Origin: Streptomyces ruber
GTDB taxonomy: Bacteria > Actinomycetota > Actinomycetes > Streptomycetales > Streptomycetaceae
DNA: 64,000 nucleotides
NCBI RefSeq assembly: GCF_014648075.1
Contig: NZ_BMQK01000008.1
Span: 1-64,000 of the forward strand
Reading direction: 5' to 3'
Shown: positions 46,909 to 54,964 of the stretch, piece by piece
Layout: each line of letters starts with the position of its first letter
How positions within the stretch are numbered: the stretch's first letter is position 1
Position numbers and translations under genes: made by a program
The notes under the pieces: model-generated
The model's database searches: none
What the model was told of the DNA's origin: nothing
The model's input: the letters and a program-made list of their open reading frames with translations, nothing else

Positions 46909-47544
46909 GTGGTGGGGAGCATGGGGCAGAACGCCGGCTGGATCGCCGGCGGAGCCGCGGCGGTGCTCGTCGCGGCGGGAGCGGTCACGTACGCGGTCGC
47001 CGACGGCGACGACCCCGCCGCGAAGGCGCCCACCGCCGACTCCGCGGACGCGGGCTTCGCCCGGGACATGTCGGTCCACCACCAGCAGGCCGTCGAGATG
47101 TCGTACATCGTGCGCGACCGCACGGACGACGAGGACGTGCGGCGGCTCGCCTACGACATCGCGCAGACGCAGGCCAACCAGCGCGGCATGATGCTGGGCT
47201 GGCTCGACCTGTGGGGGCTGCCGAAGGTGTCGTCCGACGCACCCATGACCTGGATGGGCATGGGCGACATGCCGGCCGGCGAGGACGGCGCGCTGATGCC
47301 CGGCATGGCGACCGACACCGAGATGAAGAAGCTCGGCGAGCTGAACGGGAAGCAGGCCGAGATCTTCTTCCTCCAGCTGATGACCGCCCACCACAAGGGC
47401 GGCGTCCACATGGCCGAGGGCTGCGTCGCCAAGTGCACGGTCGGCGCGGAGAAGCGCCTCGCGCAGGGCATGGTGCAGGGCCAGGAGTCGGAGATCCAGC
47501 TGATGGCGGACATGCTGGCGGAGCGGGGCGCGGAGCCCCGCTGA
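46909..47544 (+). CDS. DUF305 ferritin-like secreted or anchored protein
   Basis: The 211-residue protein starts at GTG 46909, with alternatives at GTG 46912 and ATG 46921 (GGGGAG just before). A membrane helix (IAGGAAAVLVAAGAVTYAVA) anchors it. The DUF305 four-helix domain carries the twin motif: DMSVHHQQAVEMS (H57, H58, M64) and LMTAHHKGGVHMAEGC. DUF305 proteins often accompany copper or metal-stress genes. The tandem DUF3105-DUF305 pairing suggests a joint extracytoplasmic metal or redox function (inference). Its 3' end lies in a tandem-repeat array. Confidence 0.87.
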   Translation: MVGSMGQNAGWIAGGAAAVLVAAGAVTYAVADGDDPAAKAPTADSADAGFARDMSVHHQQAVEMSYIVRDRTDDEDVRRLAYDIAQTQANQRGMMLGWLDLWGLPKVSSDAPMTWMGMGDMPAGEDGALMPGMATDTEMKKLGELNGKQAEIFFLQLMTAHHKGGVHMAEGCVAKCTVGAEKRLAQGMVQGQESEIQLMADMLAERGAEPR

Positions 47545-47593
47545 GGGAGGCGCGGAGCCCCGCTGAGGGAGGCGCGGAGCCCCGCTGAGGGAG
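47528..47593. repeat. Three perfect 22-bp tandem repeats at the DUF305 stop
   Basis: The unit GCGCGGAGCCCCGCTGAGGG plus AG occurs at 47528-47549, 47550-47571 and 47572-47593, with a fourth partial GCGCGG. The first copy contains the stop codon TGA (47542-47544). The first copy with its flank can fold as CGGGGC/GCCCCG. It separates DUF305 from nadE (start 47637). Confidence 0.9.
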
Positions 47594-47636
47594 GCGCGGC
47601 ACGCCATCGCGTCGCTCTGACGATTACACTGGATGC

Positions 47637-49391
47637 GTGCCTCAACTACGCCTCGCCCTGAATCAGATCGACTCGACCGTCGGCGATCTCGCCGGGAACG
47701 CGGAGGCGGTCCTCCGCTGGACCCGGCACTCCGCCGAGCAGGGAGCCCACCTGGTGGCGTTCCCGGAGATGGTGCTGACCGGGTATCCCGTCGAGGACCT
47801 GGCCCTGCGCTCGTCCTTCGTCGAGGCCTCCCGTGCGGCACTGACGGCCCTGGCGGCGCGCCTCGCCGACGAGGGCTTCGGGGATCTGCCGGTGATCGTC
47901 GGCTACCTCGACCACTCCGAGTCCGCCACGCCGAAGTACGGCCAGCCCGCGGGCGCCCCGCAGAACGCCGCCGCGGTGCTGCACCGGGGGCGGGTGGCGC
48001 TGAAGTTCGCCAAGCACCACCTGCCGAACTACGGCGTGTTCGACGAGTTCCGCTACTTCGTGCCGGGCGACACGATGCCCGTCGTGCGTGTCCACGGCGT
48101 CGACGTGGCCCTCGCCATCTGCGAGGACCTGTGGCAGGACGGCGGACGCGTGCCGGCCGCCCGCTCCGCCGGTGCCGGGCTGCTGCTGTCGATCAACGCC
48201 TCGCCGTACGAGCGCGACAAGGACGACACCCGGCTGGAGCTGGTCCGCAAGCGCGCCCAGGAGGCGGGCTGCACCACCGCCTACCTCGCCATGATCGGCG
48301 GGCAGGACGAGCTGGTCTTCGACGGTGACTCCATCGTCGTGGACAGGGACGGCGAAGTGGTGGCGCGCGCTCCGCAGTTCGAGGAGGGCTGTGTGGTCCT
48401 GGACCTGGAGCTGCCCGCCGCCGCGGCCGACGCGCCCACCGGGACCGTCGACGACGGACTGCGCATCGACCGTCTGGTGATCTCCGAGGAGCCGCTGCCC
48501 GCCTACGAGCCGGAGCTGGCCGGCGGGTACGCCGAGCGCCTGGACGACGACGAGGAGGTGTACTCGGCGCTGGTCGTCGGCCTGCGGGCGTACGCGGCGA
48601 AGAACGGTTTCCGCTCCGTCCTGGTCGGCCTGTCGGGCGGCATCGACTCCGCGCTGGTCGCGGCGATAGCCTGCGACGCGCTGGGCGCGCAGAACGTGTA
48701 CGGCGTCTCCATGCCGTCGAAGTACTCCTCCGAGCACTCCAAGGACGACGCGGCGGAGCTCGCCCGCCGGACCGGGCTGAACTACCGCACCGTGGCGATC
48801 GAGCCGATGTTCGACGCGTACATGGGCGCGCTCGGCCTGACGGGGCTCGCCGAGGAGAACCTCCAGTCCCGGCTGCGCGGCACCACGCTGATGGCGATCT
48901 CCAACCAGGAGGGGCACATCGTGCTCGCGCCGGGCAACAAGTCCGAGCTGGCGGTCGGGTACTCGACGCTGTACGGCGACTCGGTGGGCGCGTACGGTCC
49001 GATCAAGGACGTGTACAAGACGTCGATCTTCCGGCTGGCGAAGTGGCGCAACCGGGCGGCGGCCGAGCGCGGCAAGACCCCGCCGATCCCGGAGAACTCC
49101 ATCACCAAGCCGCCGAGCGCCGAGCTGCGCCCCGGCCAGGTGGACACGGACTCGCTGCCGGACTACCCGGTGCTCGACGCGATCCTGGAGCGGTACGTCG
49201 ACCGGGACGAGGGCTTCGAGTCGATCGTGGCGGCCGGGTTCGACCGCGAGCTGGTGGCGAAGACGCTGCGGATGGTGGACACGGCCGAGTACAAGCGGCG
49301 CCAGTACCCGCCGGGCACGAAGATCTCGGCGAAGGGCTTCGGCAAGGACCGGCGGCTGCCGATCACGAACCGGTGGCGCGAGCAGGCGTGA
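47637..49391 (+). CDS. nadE: Glutamine-dependent NAD+ synthetase NadE
   Basis: NadE amidates nicotinic acid adenine dinucleotide with glutamine-derived ammonia and ATP, the last step of NAD synthesis. The 584-residue two-domain form has an N-terminal carbon-nitrogen hydrolase glutaminase (FPEMVLTGYP, KFAKHHLPNYGVFDEFRYF, nucleophile Cys162 in AICEDLW). The C-terminal synthetase has the P-loop GLSGGIDSALVAAI (~332-345) and ATP/NaAD loops (TGLNYRTVAIEPMFDAY; GNKSELAVGY). Start is GTG 47637 with a weak ribosome site. It ends with its own terminator. Confidence 0.97.
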   Translation: MPQLRLALNQIDSTVGDLAGNAEAVLRWTRHSAEQGAHLVAFPEMVLTGYPVEDLALRSSFVEASRAALTALAARLADEGFGDLPVIVGYLDHSESATPKYGQPAGAPQNAAAVLHRGRVALKFAKHHLPNYGVFDEFRYFVPGDTMPVVRVHGVDVALAICEDLWQDGGRVPAARSAGAGLLLSINASPYERDKDDTRLELVRKRAQEAGCTTAYLAMIGGQDELVFDGDSIVVDRDGEVVARAPQFEEGCVVLDLELPAAAADAPTGTVDDGLRIDRLVISEEPLPAYEPELAGGYAERLDDDEEVYSALVVGLRAYAAKNGFRSVLVGLSGGIDSALVAAIACDALGAQNVYGVSMPSKYSSEHSKDDAAELARRTGLNYRTVAIEPMFDAYMGALGLTGLAEENLQSRLRGTTLMAISNQEGHIVLAPGNKSELAVGYSTLYGDSVGAYGPIKDVYKTSIFRLAKWRNRAAAERGKTPPIPENSITKPPSAELRPGQVDTDSLPDYPVLDAILERYVDRDEGFESIVAAGFDRELVAKTLRMVDTAEYKRRQYPPGTKISAKGFGKDRRLPITNRWREQA

Positions 49392-49413
49392 GCCCGCGGA
49401 CGGAGTGAGGACA

Positions 49414-49461
49414 GGCCGCCGGCTCCGTCGTGCCCGGCCGGGTACGACGGAGCCGGCGGCC
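49414..49461 (+). terminator. Long hairpin terminator after nadE
   Basis: GGCCGCCGGCTCCGTCGTGC (49414-49433) and its complement ending at 49461 form a stem of about 20 bp with a single G-U pair and a short loop, 22 bp after the stop. Confidence 0.88.
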
Positions 49462-49556
49462 TTCGTCGTGCGCGTGCGGTTTGGGAGCGGTTGCGCAGGA
49501 CACCCGGACGCCGCGTGTGCGCCGAGTCCGGCGGGCACCTGACCCGGGGAGCCCTT

Positions 49557-50246
49557 ATGGGCGACGTGTCGTATACCGCACTGTCGGTGCTCGCGGTCGC
49601 GGCCGAGCGCAGGGGCCGGGACGACGGGGTGCCCAGGCGGGTGGCGGAGGTGCTGTGCGAGGAGCTGCCGGTGGACGCGGTCACCCTGTCGGTGCTGACC
49701 CACACGCCGGACCGGCAGATGCTGCACGCGACGAACTCGGCCGCCGTGCGCCTGGAGGAGCTGCAGTTCGAGCTGGAGGAGGGGCCGTGTCTGACGGCCT
49801 CGGAGACCGGCCGGCCGGTGTTCGTGGAGGATCTGCGGGCGAAGCTGACCGAGTGGCCGCTGTTCGGGAGCCTTGCCCGGGAGCAGTTGCCGACGGTGGC
49901 GGCGGTCTACGCGTTCCCGCTGGTGGACGGCGGGACGTCACTGGGGGCGGTCGACATGCTGCGGTCCGTGCCGGGACCGCCCGACGAGGAGACGAGGTCG
50001 GCCGCGCAGCAGGCGGTGCGCGCGGCGGCGCTCGTGCTGCTCACCGGCAAGCCCGTACCGGTCTGGCGGCCCGGCTCCCTGGTGGGCCGCCACTGGCAGC
50101 GGACGCACCAGGCGGCGGGCGTGCTGGCGCAGTCCCTCGGCATCACGGTGGACGAGGCGCTGGCCCGGCTGCGCGCCCGGGCCCTGGGGAGCGGGCGGGC
50201 GCTGCCCCAGGTGACGGAGGACGTGCTGGCTCTGTACCTCGGGTGA
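49557..50246 (+). CDS. GAF-ANTAR putative RNA-binding regulator (first of three)
   Basis: The 229-residue protein starts at ATG 49557 (GGGGAG upstream). An N-terminal GAF domain (LCEELPVDAVTLSVLTHTPD; ELEEGPCLTASETGRPVFVE; VAAVYAFPLVDGGTSLGAVD) precedes a helical ANTAR-like domain (RTHQAAGVLAQSLGITVDEA; LARLRARALGSGRALPQV). ANTAR domains bind hairpin RNA to antagonise termination. The GAF ligand is unknown. It is convergent with the two-gene GAF-ANTAR operon at 50301-51802. Confidence 0.85.
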   Translation: MGDVSYTALSVLAVAAERRGRDDGVPRRVAEVLCEELPVDAVTLSVLTHTPDRQMLHATNSAAVRLEELQFELEEGPCLTASETGRPVFVEDLRAKLTEWPLFGSLAREQLPTVAAVYAFPLVDGGTSLGAVDMLRSVPGPPDEETRSAAQQAVRAAALVLLTGKPVPVWRPGSLVGRHWQRTHQAAGVLAQSLGITVDEALARLRARALGSGRALPQVTEDVLALYLG

Positions 50247-50300
50247 ACGTTCCCTGGCCGGGTGCGGGAGAACCCCGGCTCGGCTCAGGAGGGCGTGGCC

Positions 50301-51080
50301 TCAGCGGCCCGTTCGGCCCGCCTTGCCCGCCTTGCCCGCCGCGCCCGCCCGTAACCGCTCGGTGTCGATGCCGCCGTCGATGACCTGCCGGGACACCTCG
50401 TCCAGACGGGCGTGATGGCTGCGGGCGTAGGAGCGCATCGTCCGGAACGCCTCGTCCACCCGCACCTGCCAGCGCTCCGCGAGGATGCCCTTGGCCTGCT
50501 CGATCACGATCCGGCTGGTCAACGCGTTCTGCAGCTGGGCGCGTTCGACGTTGCCGTGCTCGATGGTGCGGTGCTGGAGGATGGCGATGGTGGCCACGTC
50601 GGCGAGGGTCTGGCCGAGCCGGGTGCCGCGGCTGGTCAGGGGTCCGGGGGCGGTGTGCAGGACGCCGAGCGCGCCGACGGTGCGCCGGCGCAGCCGCATC
50701 GGCAGCGCGTGCGCCGTCACGAAGCCCATCTCCCGGGCCCGCGCGGCGAACGCGGCCAGCTCCCCGGTCTTGTGGTCGGAGGCCAGGTCGACGTCGAGGC
50801 AGGGCTGCCCGGAGCGGTAGCTCACCGGGCACGGGCCCTGCCGGCTCTGCGCCCCGAACAGGGCCAGCATCCGCTCGCTCTCGTCCGAGGCCGCCAGCAT
50901 GTGCAGGTCGCCGTGCGGGTCGGCCAGCATGATGCCGACCGCGGCGACGTCGAGGAACTCGACGCTGCGCGCACACAGCCGGTGCAGAACGTCGATCAGA
51001 TCGAAGTCGTCCTCGACCAGGGTGTCGACGGTGTCGAGGAAGGCGCGCAGCACGCCCTCCTGTTGGACCGCGGCCATCAT
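50301..51080 (-). CDS. GAF-ANTAR regulator (second)
   Basis: The 259-residue protein starts at ATG 51080, whose ATGA overlaps the stop of the upstream gene by 4 bp, so the two are translated together. The GAF domain covers ~20-165 (LCARSVEFLDVAAVGIMLAD; CPVSYRSGQPCLDVDL; HALPMRLRRRTVGALGVLHT). A textbook ANTAR follows: SRIVIEQAKGILAERWQVRV then DEAFRTMRSYARSHHARLDE. The C-terminus is Gly/Ala/Lys-rich and repetitive (AGAAGKAGKAGRTGR). Confidence 0.88.
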   Translation of the reverse strand: MMAAVQQEGVLRAFLDTVDTLVEDDFDLIDVLHRLCARSVEFLDVAAVGIMLADPHGDLHMLAASDESERMLALFGAQSRQGPCPVSYRSGQPCLDVDLASDHKTGELAAFAARAREMGFVTAHALPMRLRRRTVGALGVLHTAPGPLTSRGTRLGQTLADVATIAILQHRTIEHGNVERAQLQNALTSRIVIEQAKGILAERWQVRVDEAFRTMRSYARSHHARLDEVSRQVIDGGIDTERLRAGAAGKAGKAGRTGR

Positions 51081-51802
51081 CTCCCCTTCCCGCCGAACGC
51101 GTCCGGCTGTGCCCCAGAGTCTCGAAAATGCAGCCGCCTCGCCACCACGTCGTCCGCCACCTCGAGAACCGGCCTGCCGCACCGGTAGGCGTGGGCCCGC
51201 AGCAGCAGCATCGCCTGCGGCAGCGGTACGCCCGCCTGCACGCTGACCATCCCCGTGGCCTGGTGCACCGCCGCCCGGTAGAGGACCGACGGACCTTCCC
51301 GCGTCGCCGTGTCGCCGACGGCGTTGTCCAGCACCATGGACACCAGCGCGCCGACCAGGATCAGCGCGTCGTCCATCGCCGTGTCGGTGAGCGGGCCCGG
51401 GGTCCGGCGGTGCAGCGTCAGGACGCCCAGGCGGACCCGGCCGACCAGGAGCGGGAAGCAGAAGACCGCCCTGACGCGGAGGGCGCGCAGTTCCGGCAGC
51501 AGCGCCGGCCACCGGTCCGGGTCCACCCGGTCCAGGTCCGGCTCCAGCACATGGCCGGCGGAGTCGAGCGTGTCGGCCCCGGGGCCCTGGCCGAGCGTGA
51601 ACTGGAGGTCCTCCAGGCGCAGGCTCGGTCCGGGGGTCGCCCACACCGGTTCGCCGACGCCCCCGTCACACACCAGCGAGACGGCGAGTCCGTCGACCCC
51701 GAGCGCCTCGGCGCAGGCCGCGGGGTCGCCGCCGATGAGTTCGGTGCCGCCGCGGGGGCGCAGTCCGTCGAGCACCACGGCCATCCTCGCGCTGGTGCTC
51801 AC
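51077..51802 (-). CDS. GAF-ANTAR regulator (third, operon partner)
   Basis: This 241-residue protein is read from GTG 51802 (GTG AGC ACC); GTG 51841 is another possible start. GAF domain: CAEALGVDGLAVSLVCDGGV; GPGADTLDSAGHVLEPDLDR; VFCFPLLVGRVRLGVLTLHR. ANTAR: YRAAVHQATGMVSVQAGVPL then AMLLLRAHAYRCGRPVLEV. Two GAF-ANTAR genes coupled by ATGA suggest a heterodimer that reads two signals (inference). Upstream lies the 17-bp repeat array. Confidence 0.83.
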   Translation of the reverse strand: MSTSARMAVVLDGLRPRGGTELIGGDPAACAEALGVDGLAVSLVCDGGVGEPVWATPGPSLRLEDLQFTLGQGPGADTLDSAGHVLEPDLDRVDPDRWPALLPELRALRVRAVFCFPLLVGRVRLGVLTLHRRTPGPLTDTAMDDALILVGALVSMVLDNAVGDTATREGPSVLYRAAVHQATGMVSVQAGVPLPQAMLLLRAHAYRCGRPVLEVADDVVARRLHFRDSGAQPDAFGGKGR

Positions 51803-52189
51803 CGGCTCCACCCGCTCCCTGCTGCCGTGCGGCCGCGTCACGGCCGCTCCGCCGGGGACGCCCCGCACGGCAGCCTATCCCTCGGGGAGGGCCCGGGCGC
51901 GCGGCCCGGAACGAGGAGAGCGGGACACCTGACCGGGTGCTGTACACCTCGGTCGGGTGCCCCGCGTCGGGGTCCTTCTCAGGTCGGGGTTCCGCTCAGG
52001 CCGCTCAAGTCGGCGTTCCTCTCAGGCCGGCGTTCCTCTCAGGCCGGCGTTCCTCTCAGGCCGGCGTTCCTCCCAGGCCGGCGTTCCTCCCAGGCCGGCG
52101 TTCCTCCCAGGCCGGCGTTCCTCCCAGGCCGGCGTTCCTCCCAGGCCGGCGTTCCTCTCAGGCCGCCGTGTCCGGCGCGGAGGCGCTCG
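51803..52189. other. 387-bp intergenic region dominated by tandem repeats
   Basis: No credible gene; apparent frames through it merely translate the repeat array at 52024-52159. Degenerate, decayed copies of the same unit lie just upstream (about 51980-52023). Confidence 0.7.
52024..52159. repeat. Eight-copy 17-bp tandem repeat (minisatellite)
   Basis: The unit AGGCCGGCGTTCCTCTC or AGGCCGGCGTTCCTCCC occurs eight times without interruption. Copies 1-2 and 8 have TCTC and most of the middle ones TCCC. Degenerate copies flank both ends (AGGTCGGGGTTCCGCTC near 51981; AGGCCGCCGTG at 52160). Confidence 0.92.
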
Positions 52190-53434
52190 TCAGTGCCGCG
52201 CCTCGGCCTTCGTCCCGGCCTCCGCCCCCGTCCCCGGGACGTGCGCCGCGACCAGACGGCCCGCACCGGCCCCTACGGCGTCACCGCGCCGCACGTCCAC
52301 CGCGTACGCCACCGCCGCGACGACCAGGCCCAGCACGGCGAGCCCCGCACCGGCCACCGCCGGGGAGGTGGCACCGTGGCCGGCGGCCAGGACGATCCCG
52401 CCGATCCAGGCGCCGCCCGCGTTGGCGAGGTTGAAGGCGGCCTGGTTGGCGGAGGAGGCCAGGGACGGGGCGGCCGACGCCTTCTCCATGACCATCAGCT
52501 GGAGCGGGGAGCTCGTGGCGAAGGACGCCGTGCCGAGCAGGAGCACCGCGAGCGCGGCCGTCACCCCGGTGCGCATCAACAGCGGGAACAGGGCCAGCAC
52601 CACCATCAGCGCGGCGAGCCCGCCGAACAGGGTGGCCCGCATCGCGCGGTCCGCGAGCCGCCCGCCCAGCAGGTTGCCCGCCGTGGCGCCGACGCCGAAC
52701 AGGGCCAGCAGCAGCGTGACGCTGGTCTCCGCGAAGCCGGCGGCGTCGGTGAGCATGGGCGTGATGTAGCTGTACGCGGCGAAGAGGGCGGCGAAGCCCG
52801 CGATCGTCGTGCCGAAGGCCAGCCAGACGGGCAGGGAGCGCAGGGCGGCCAGTTCGCCGCGGAGGCCGCCGGCGGGCGCGGCGTGCGCGTTGTCGCGCGG
52901 GATGAGCAGGGCGAGGGAGGCGATGGCGGCCAGTCCGATGACGCTCACGCCGACGAACGTGGCGCGCCAGCCGAGGTGCTGGCCCATGAGCGTCGCCGCG
53001 GGTACGCCCACGATGTTCGCGACGGTCAGGCCGAGGAACATCAGCGAGACGGAGCGGGCCCGGCGCTCGGGCGCGACCAGGCTCGTGGCGACGACGGCGC
53101 CCACCCCGAAGAACGCGCCGTGCGGCAGGCCGCTCAGCAGCCGGGCGGCCAGCAGCCAGTGGTCGTCGGGGGCGAGCGCGGAGAGCCCGTTGCCGACGAC
53201 GAAGAGCACCATGAGCGCGATCAGCACCGTACGGCGGGACATCCGCGCCGTCACGGCGGCGAGCAGCGGGGCTCCGACCACGACGCCGAGCGCGTACGCC
53301 GACACCAGGTGCCCGGCGGAGGGGATGGAGATGCCCAGATCGTCGGCGACGTCCGGCAGCAGACCCATCATGACGAACTCGGTCGTGCCGATACCGAAGG
53401 CACCCACGGCGAGCGCGAGCAGGGCCAGGGGCAT
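52190..53434 (-). CDS. MFS drug-efflux transporter (DHA1, 12 TM)
   Basis: The 414-residue protein starts at ATG 53434 (AAAGG upstream). The first helix PLALLALAVGAFGIGTTEFV continues into VMMGLLPDVADDLGISI, the N-terminal signature of Cml/AraJ-type DHA1 pumps. The loop between helices 2 and 3 is ARMSRRTVLIALMVLFVVGN. Substrates may include chloramphenicol-like drugs or sugars, but cannot be assigned. An operator-like site lies just upstream. Confidence 0.9.
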   Translation of the reverse strand: MPLALLALAVGAFGIGTTEFVMMGLLPDVADDLGISIPSAGHLVSAYALGVVVGAPLLAAVTARMSRRTVLIALMVLFVVGNGLSALAPDDHWLLAARLLSGLPHGAFFGVGAVVATSLVAPERRARSVSLMFLGLTVANIVGVPAATLMGQHLGWRATFVGVSVIGLAAIASLALLIPRDNAHAAPAGGLRGELAALRSLPVWLAFGTTIAGFAALFAAYSYITPMLTDAAGFAETSVTLLLALFGVGATAGNLLGGRLADRAMRATLFGGLAALMVVLALFPLLMRTGVTAALAVLLLGTASFATSSPLQLMVMEKASAAPSLASSANQAAFNLANAGGAWIGGIVLAAGHGATSPAVAGAGLAVLGLVVAAVAYAVDVRRGDAVGAGAGRLVAAHVPGTGAEAGTKAEARH

Positions 53435-53476
53435 GGGAAGTGGGCCTTTCACGAGCAGGGGCGTCCGTACAGCTTA

Positions 53477-53493
53477 TGTTCACGTACGGAACA
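53477..53493 (-). promoter_or_regulatory. Operator-like dyad upstream of the DHA1 pump
   Basis: TGTTC (53477-53481) and GAACA (53489-53493) are exact inverted arms separated by ACGTACG, 43-59 bp before the start. It could be a TetR/MarR-type site; no regulator gene is adjacent. Confidence 0.45.
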
Positions 53494-53580
53494 AACCCTG
53501 CCCGGTCGACTATTCCAGCAGGTTGCGCGGCGGTTGCGAGCATATGTGGTGACGCAACCGAAAGAGATGGCGCACCCGGA

Positions 53581-53656
53581 GGAGAGGACGTATCCCGAAG
53601 GAGAGGACGTATCCCGAAGGAGAGGACGTATCCCGAAGGAGAGGACGTATCCCGAA
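53581..53656. repeat. Four perfect 19-bp tandem repeats
   Basis: The unit GGAGAGGACGTATCCCGAA occurs four times head-to-tail at 53581-53599, 53600-53618, 53619-53637 and 53638-53656, ending 12 bp before the stop of the minus-strand EEP gene. Each contains ribosome-site-like GGAGAGG on the plus strand, but no plus-strand gene follows. Confidence 0.93.
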
Positions 53657-53668
53657 GGGAGAAGAGGG

Positions 53669-54700
53669 TCAGGAACCGGCGAGCCGCACCCGTGCCGCGA
53701 CCGGCAGGTGGTCGCTGCCCGTCTCCGGCAGCGTCCAGGAGTCGACCGGCTCCACGCCCCTGACCATGATCTGGTCGATGCGGGCCATCGGGAACGACGC
53801 CGGCCAGCTGAACCCCATCCCGCTGCCCGCCGCGCCCTGCGTGGAGCGCATCTGTGCGGTGACGTCGTTCAGCGCGCGGTCGTTCATGGTGCCGTTGAGG
53901 TCGCCGAGCAGGACGACCCTCTCGATCGGCTCGTCCGCGATGGCCTCGCCGAGGGCGCCCGCGCTCTTGTCGCGCTGCCGCGCGGTGAACCCGGCCTCCA
54001 GCTTGACCCGTACCGAGGGCAGGTGGGCGACGTACACGGCGACATCGCCGCCGGGCGCCGCCACCGTCGAGCGCATGGCGCGCTTCCAGCCCAGCCGGAT
54101 GTCGACGGCCTCGGTGCCGCTCAGCGGGTACTTGCTCCACAGCCCGACGGTGCCGACCACCTCGTGGTACGGGTACGCCGACGCGAGGCCCTTCTCGTAC
54201 ACCGGCACCGCCGTCTCCGTCAGCTCCTCCAGCGCCACCACGTCCACGCCGGACGCGGCCACCGCACGGGCCGTGCCGGAGGGGTCGGTGTTGTCCGCGT
54301 TGACGTTGTGCGTCATGACCGTCAGGTCGCCGCCGGTGCCGGACTTGTCGGTGAGCAGCCCGCCGAACATGTTCAGCCAGACGGCCGTGGGCAGCACCAC
54401 GGCGATCAGCGCGGTCGCGGACCGGCGGAGCAGCGCCAGGAGCAGCAGCGGCGGGACGAGCAGGCCCAGCCAGGGGAGGAACGTCTCCGTCAGACTTCCC
54501 AGGTTCCCGTACCGGTTGGGGATGTGCGCGTGCAGCGCCATCACCAGCGCGAGGACCACCGCGACGAGGGCGGTCAGGATGCCGCGGCGCCAGATGCGGC
54601 GGTCGCGGCGCCAGCCGTTCAGCAGGCGCCGCAGCCGGGATCCCTGGCGGCCCGTCCCCGCGCCGTCGCTGTCCGACTCCGTCACGTACGCCTGCGCCAT
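53669..54700 (-). CDS. Membrane-anchored endonuclease/exonuclease/phosphatase-family protein
   Basis: The 343-residue protein starts at ATG 54700 (an upstream ATG at 54730 is possible). Three membrane helices occupy ~35-125 (GILTALVAVVLALVMALHAH; FLPWLGLLVPPLLLLALL; ALIAVVLPTAVWLNMF). The EEP catalytic domain shows LTVMTHNVNADNTD, VDVVALEELTE (catalytic Glu), VVLLGDLNGTMND (Asp/Asn) and TGSDHLPV (SDH His). The active site would face outward if the C-terminus is exported. Substrate unknown; lipid or sugar phosphodiesters are typical. Confidence 0.88.
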   Translation of the reverse strand: MAQAYVTESDSDGAGTGRQGSRLRRLLNGWRRDRRIWRRGILTALVAVVLALVMALHAHIPNRYGNLGSLTETFLPWLGLLVPPLLLLALLRRSATALIAVVLPTAVWLNMFGGLLTDKSGTGGDLTVMTHNVNADNTDPSGTARAVAASGVDVVALEELTETAVPVYEKGLASAYPYHEVVGTVGLWSKYPLSGTEAVDIRLGWKRAMRSTVAAPGGDVAVYVAHLPSVRVKLEAGFTARQRDKSAGALGEAIADEPIERVVLLGDLNGTMNDRALNDVTAQMRSTQGAAGSGMGFSWPASFPMARIDQIMVRGVEPVDSWTLPETGSDHLPVAARVRLAGS

Positions 54701-54907
54701 ACCTGTCGCCTCACAAACTGCCGTGCACATCGTCCCCGCGCCACAAGACCCTAGGGGATGATCGTCGTCGTCCCCGCCGTCCGGTGGCGGCCGTACTCGC
54801 ACGAGGACGAACAAGCCGACGTCAGGAGTTCCAGGACGGCGGCGGCAACACACGCGCTGTGACGAAACCCGCACACGGCACGGCCTTTCACCGGCCCGCC
54901 CCGCCGT

Positions 54908-54964
54908 GCTGATCGGCGACCTCCTCGGCCGCAGGCCCTCCGCCCGAGGAGGTCGCCGATCAGC
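54908..54964 (-). terminator. 21-bp perfect inverted repeat overlapping the DHA2 stop
   Basis: The arm at 54908-54928 (GCTGATCGGCGACCTCCTCG and one more G) is exactly complementary to 54944-54964 with a 15-nt loop. The distal arm contains the TGA stop of the minus-strand transporter (54960-54962), so the terminator begins inside the coding end. Confidence 0.88.

Noticed and set aside
52024..52159. CRISPR array
   Set aside because: Repeats are contiguous 17-bp units with no unique spacers, and no cas genes are present.
53581..53656. CRISPR or ribosome-site array for a missed plus-strand gene
   Set aside because: Copies are contiguous without spacers and no credible plus-strand coding sequence follows.
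51128..54754. 1208-codon plus-strand frame through the repeats
   Set aside because: It is antisense to three genes and includes the translation of the 17-bp array; no domain or ribosome site supports it.
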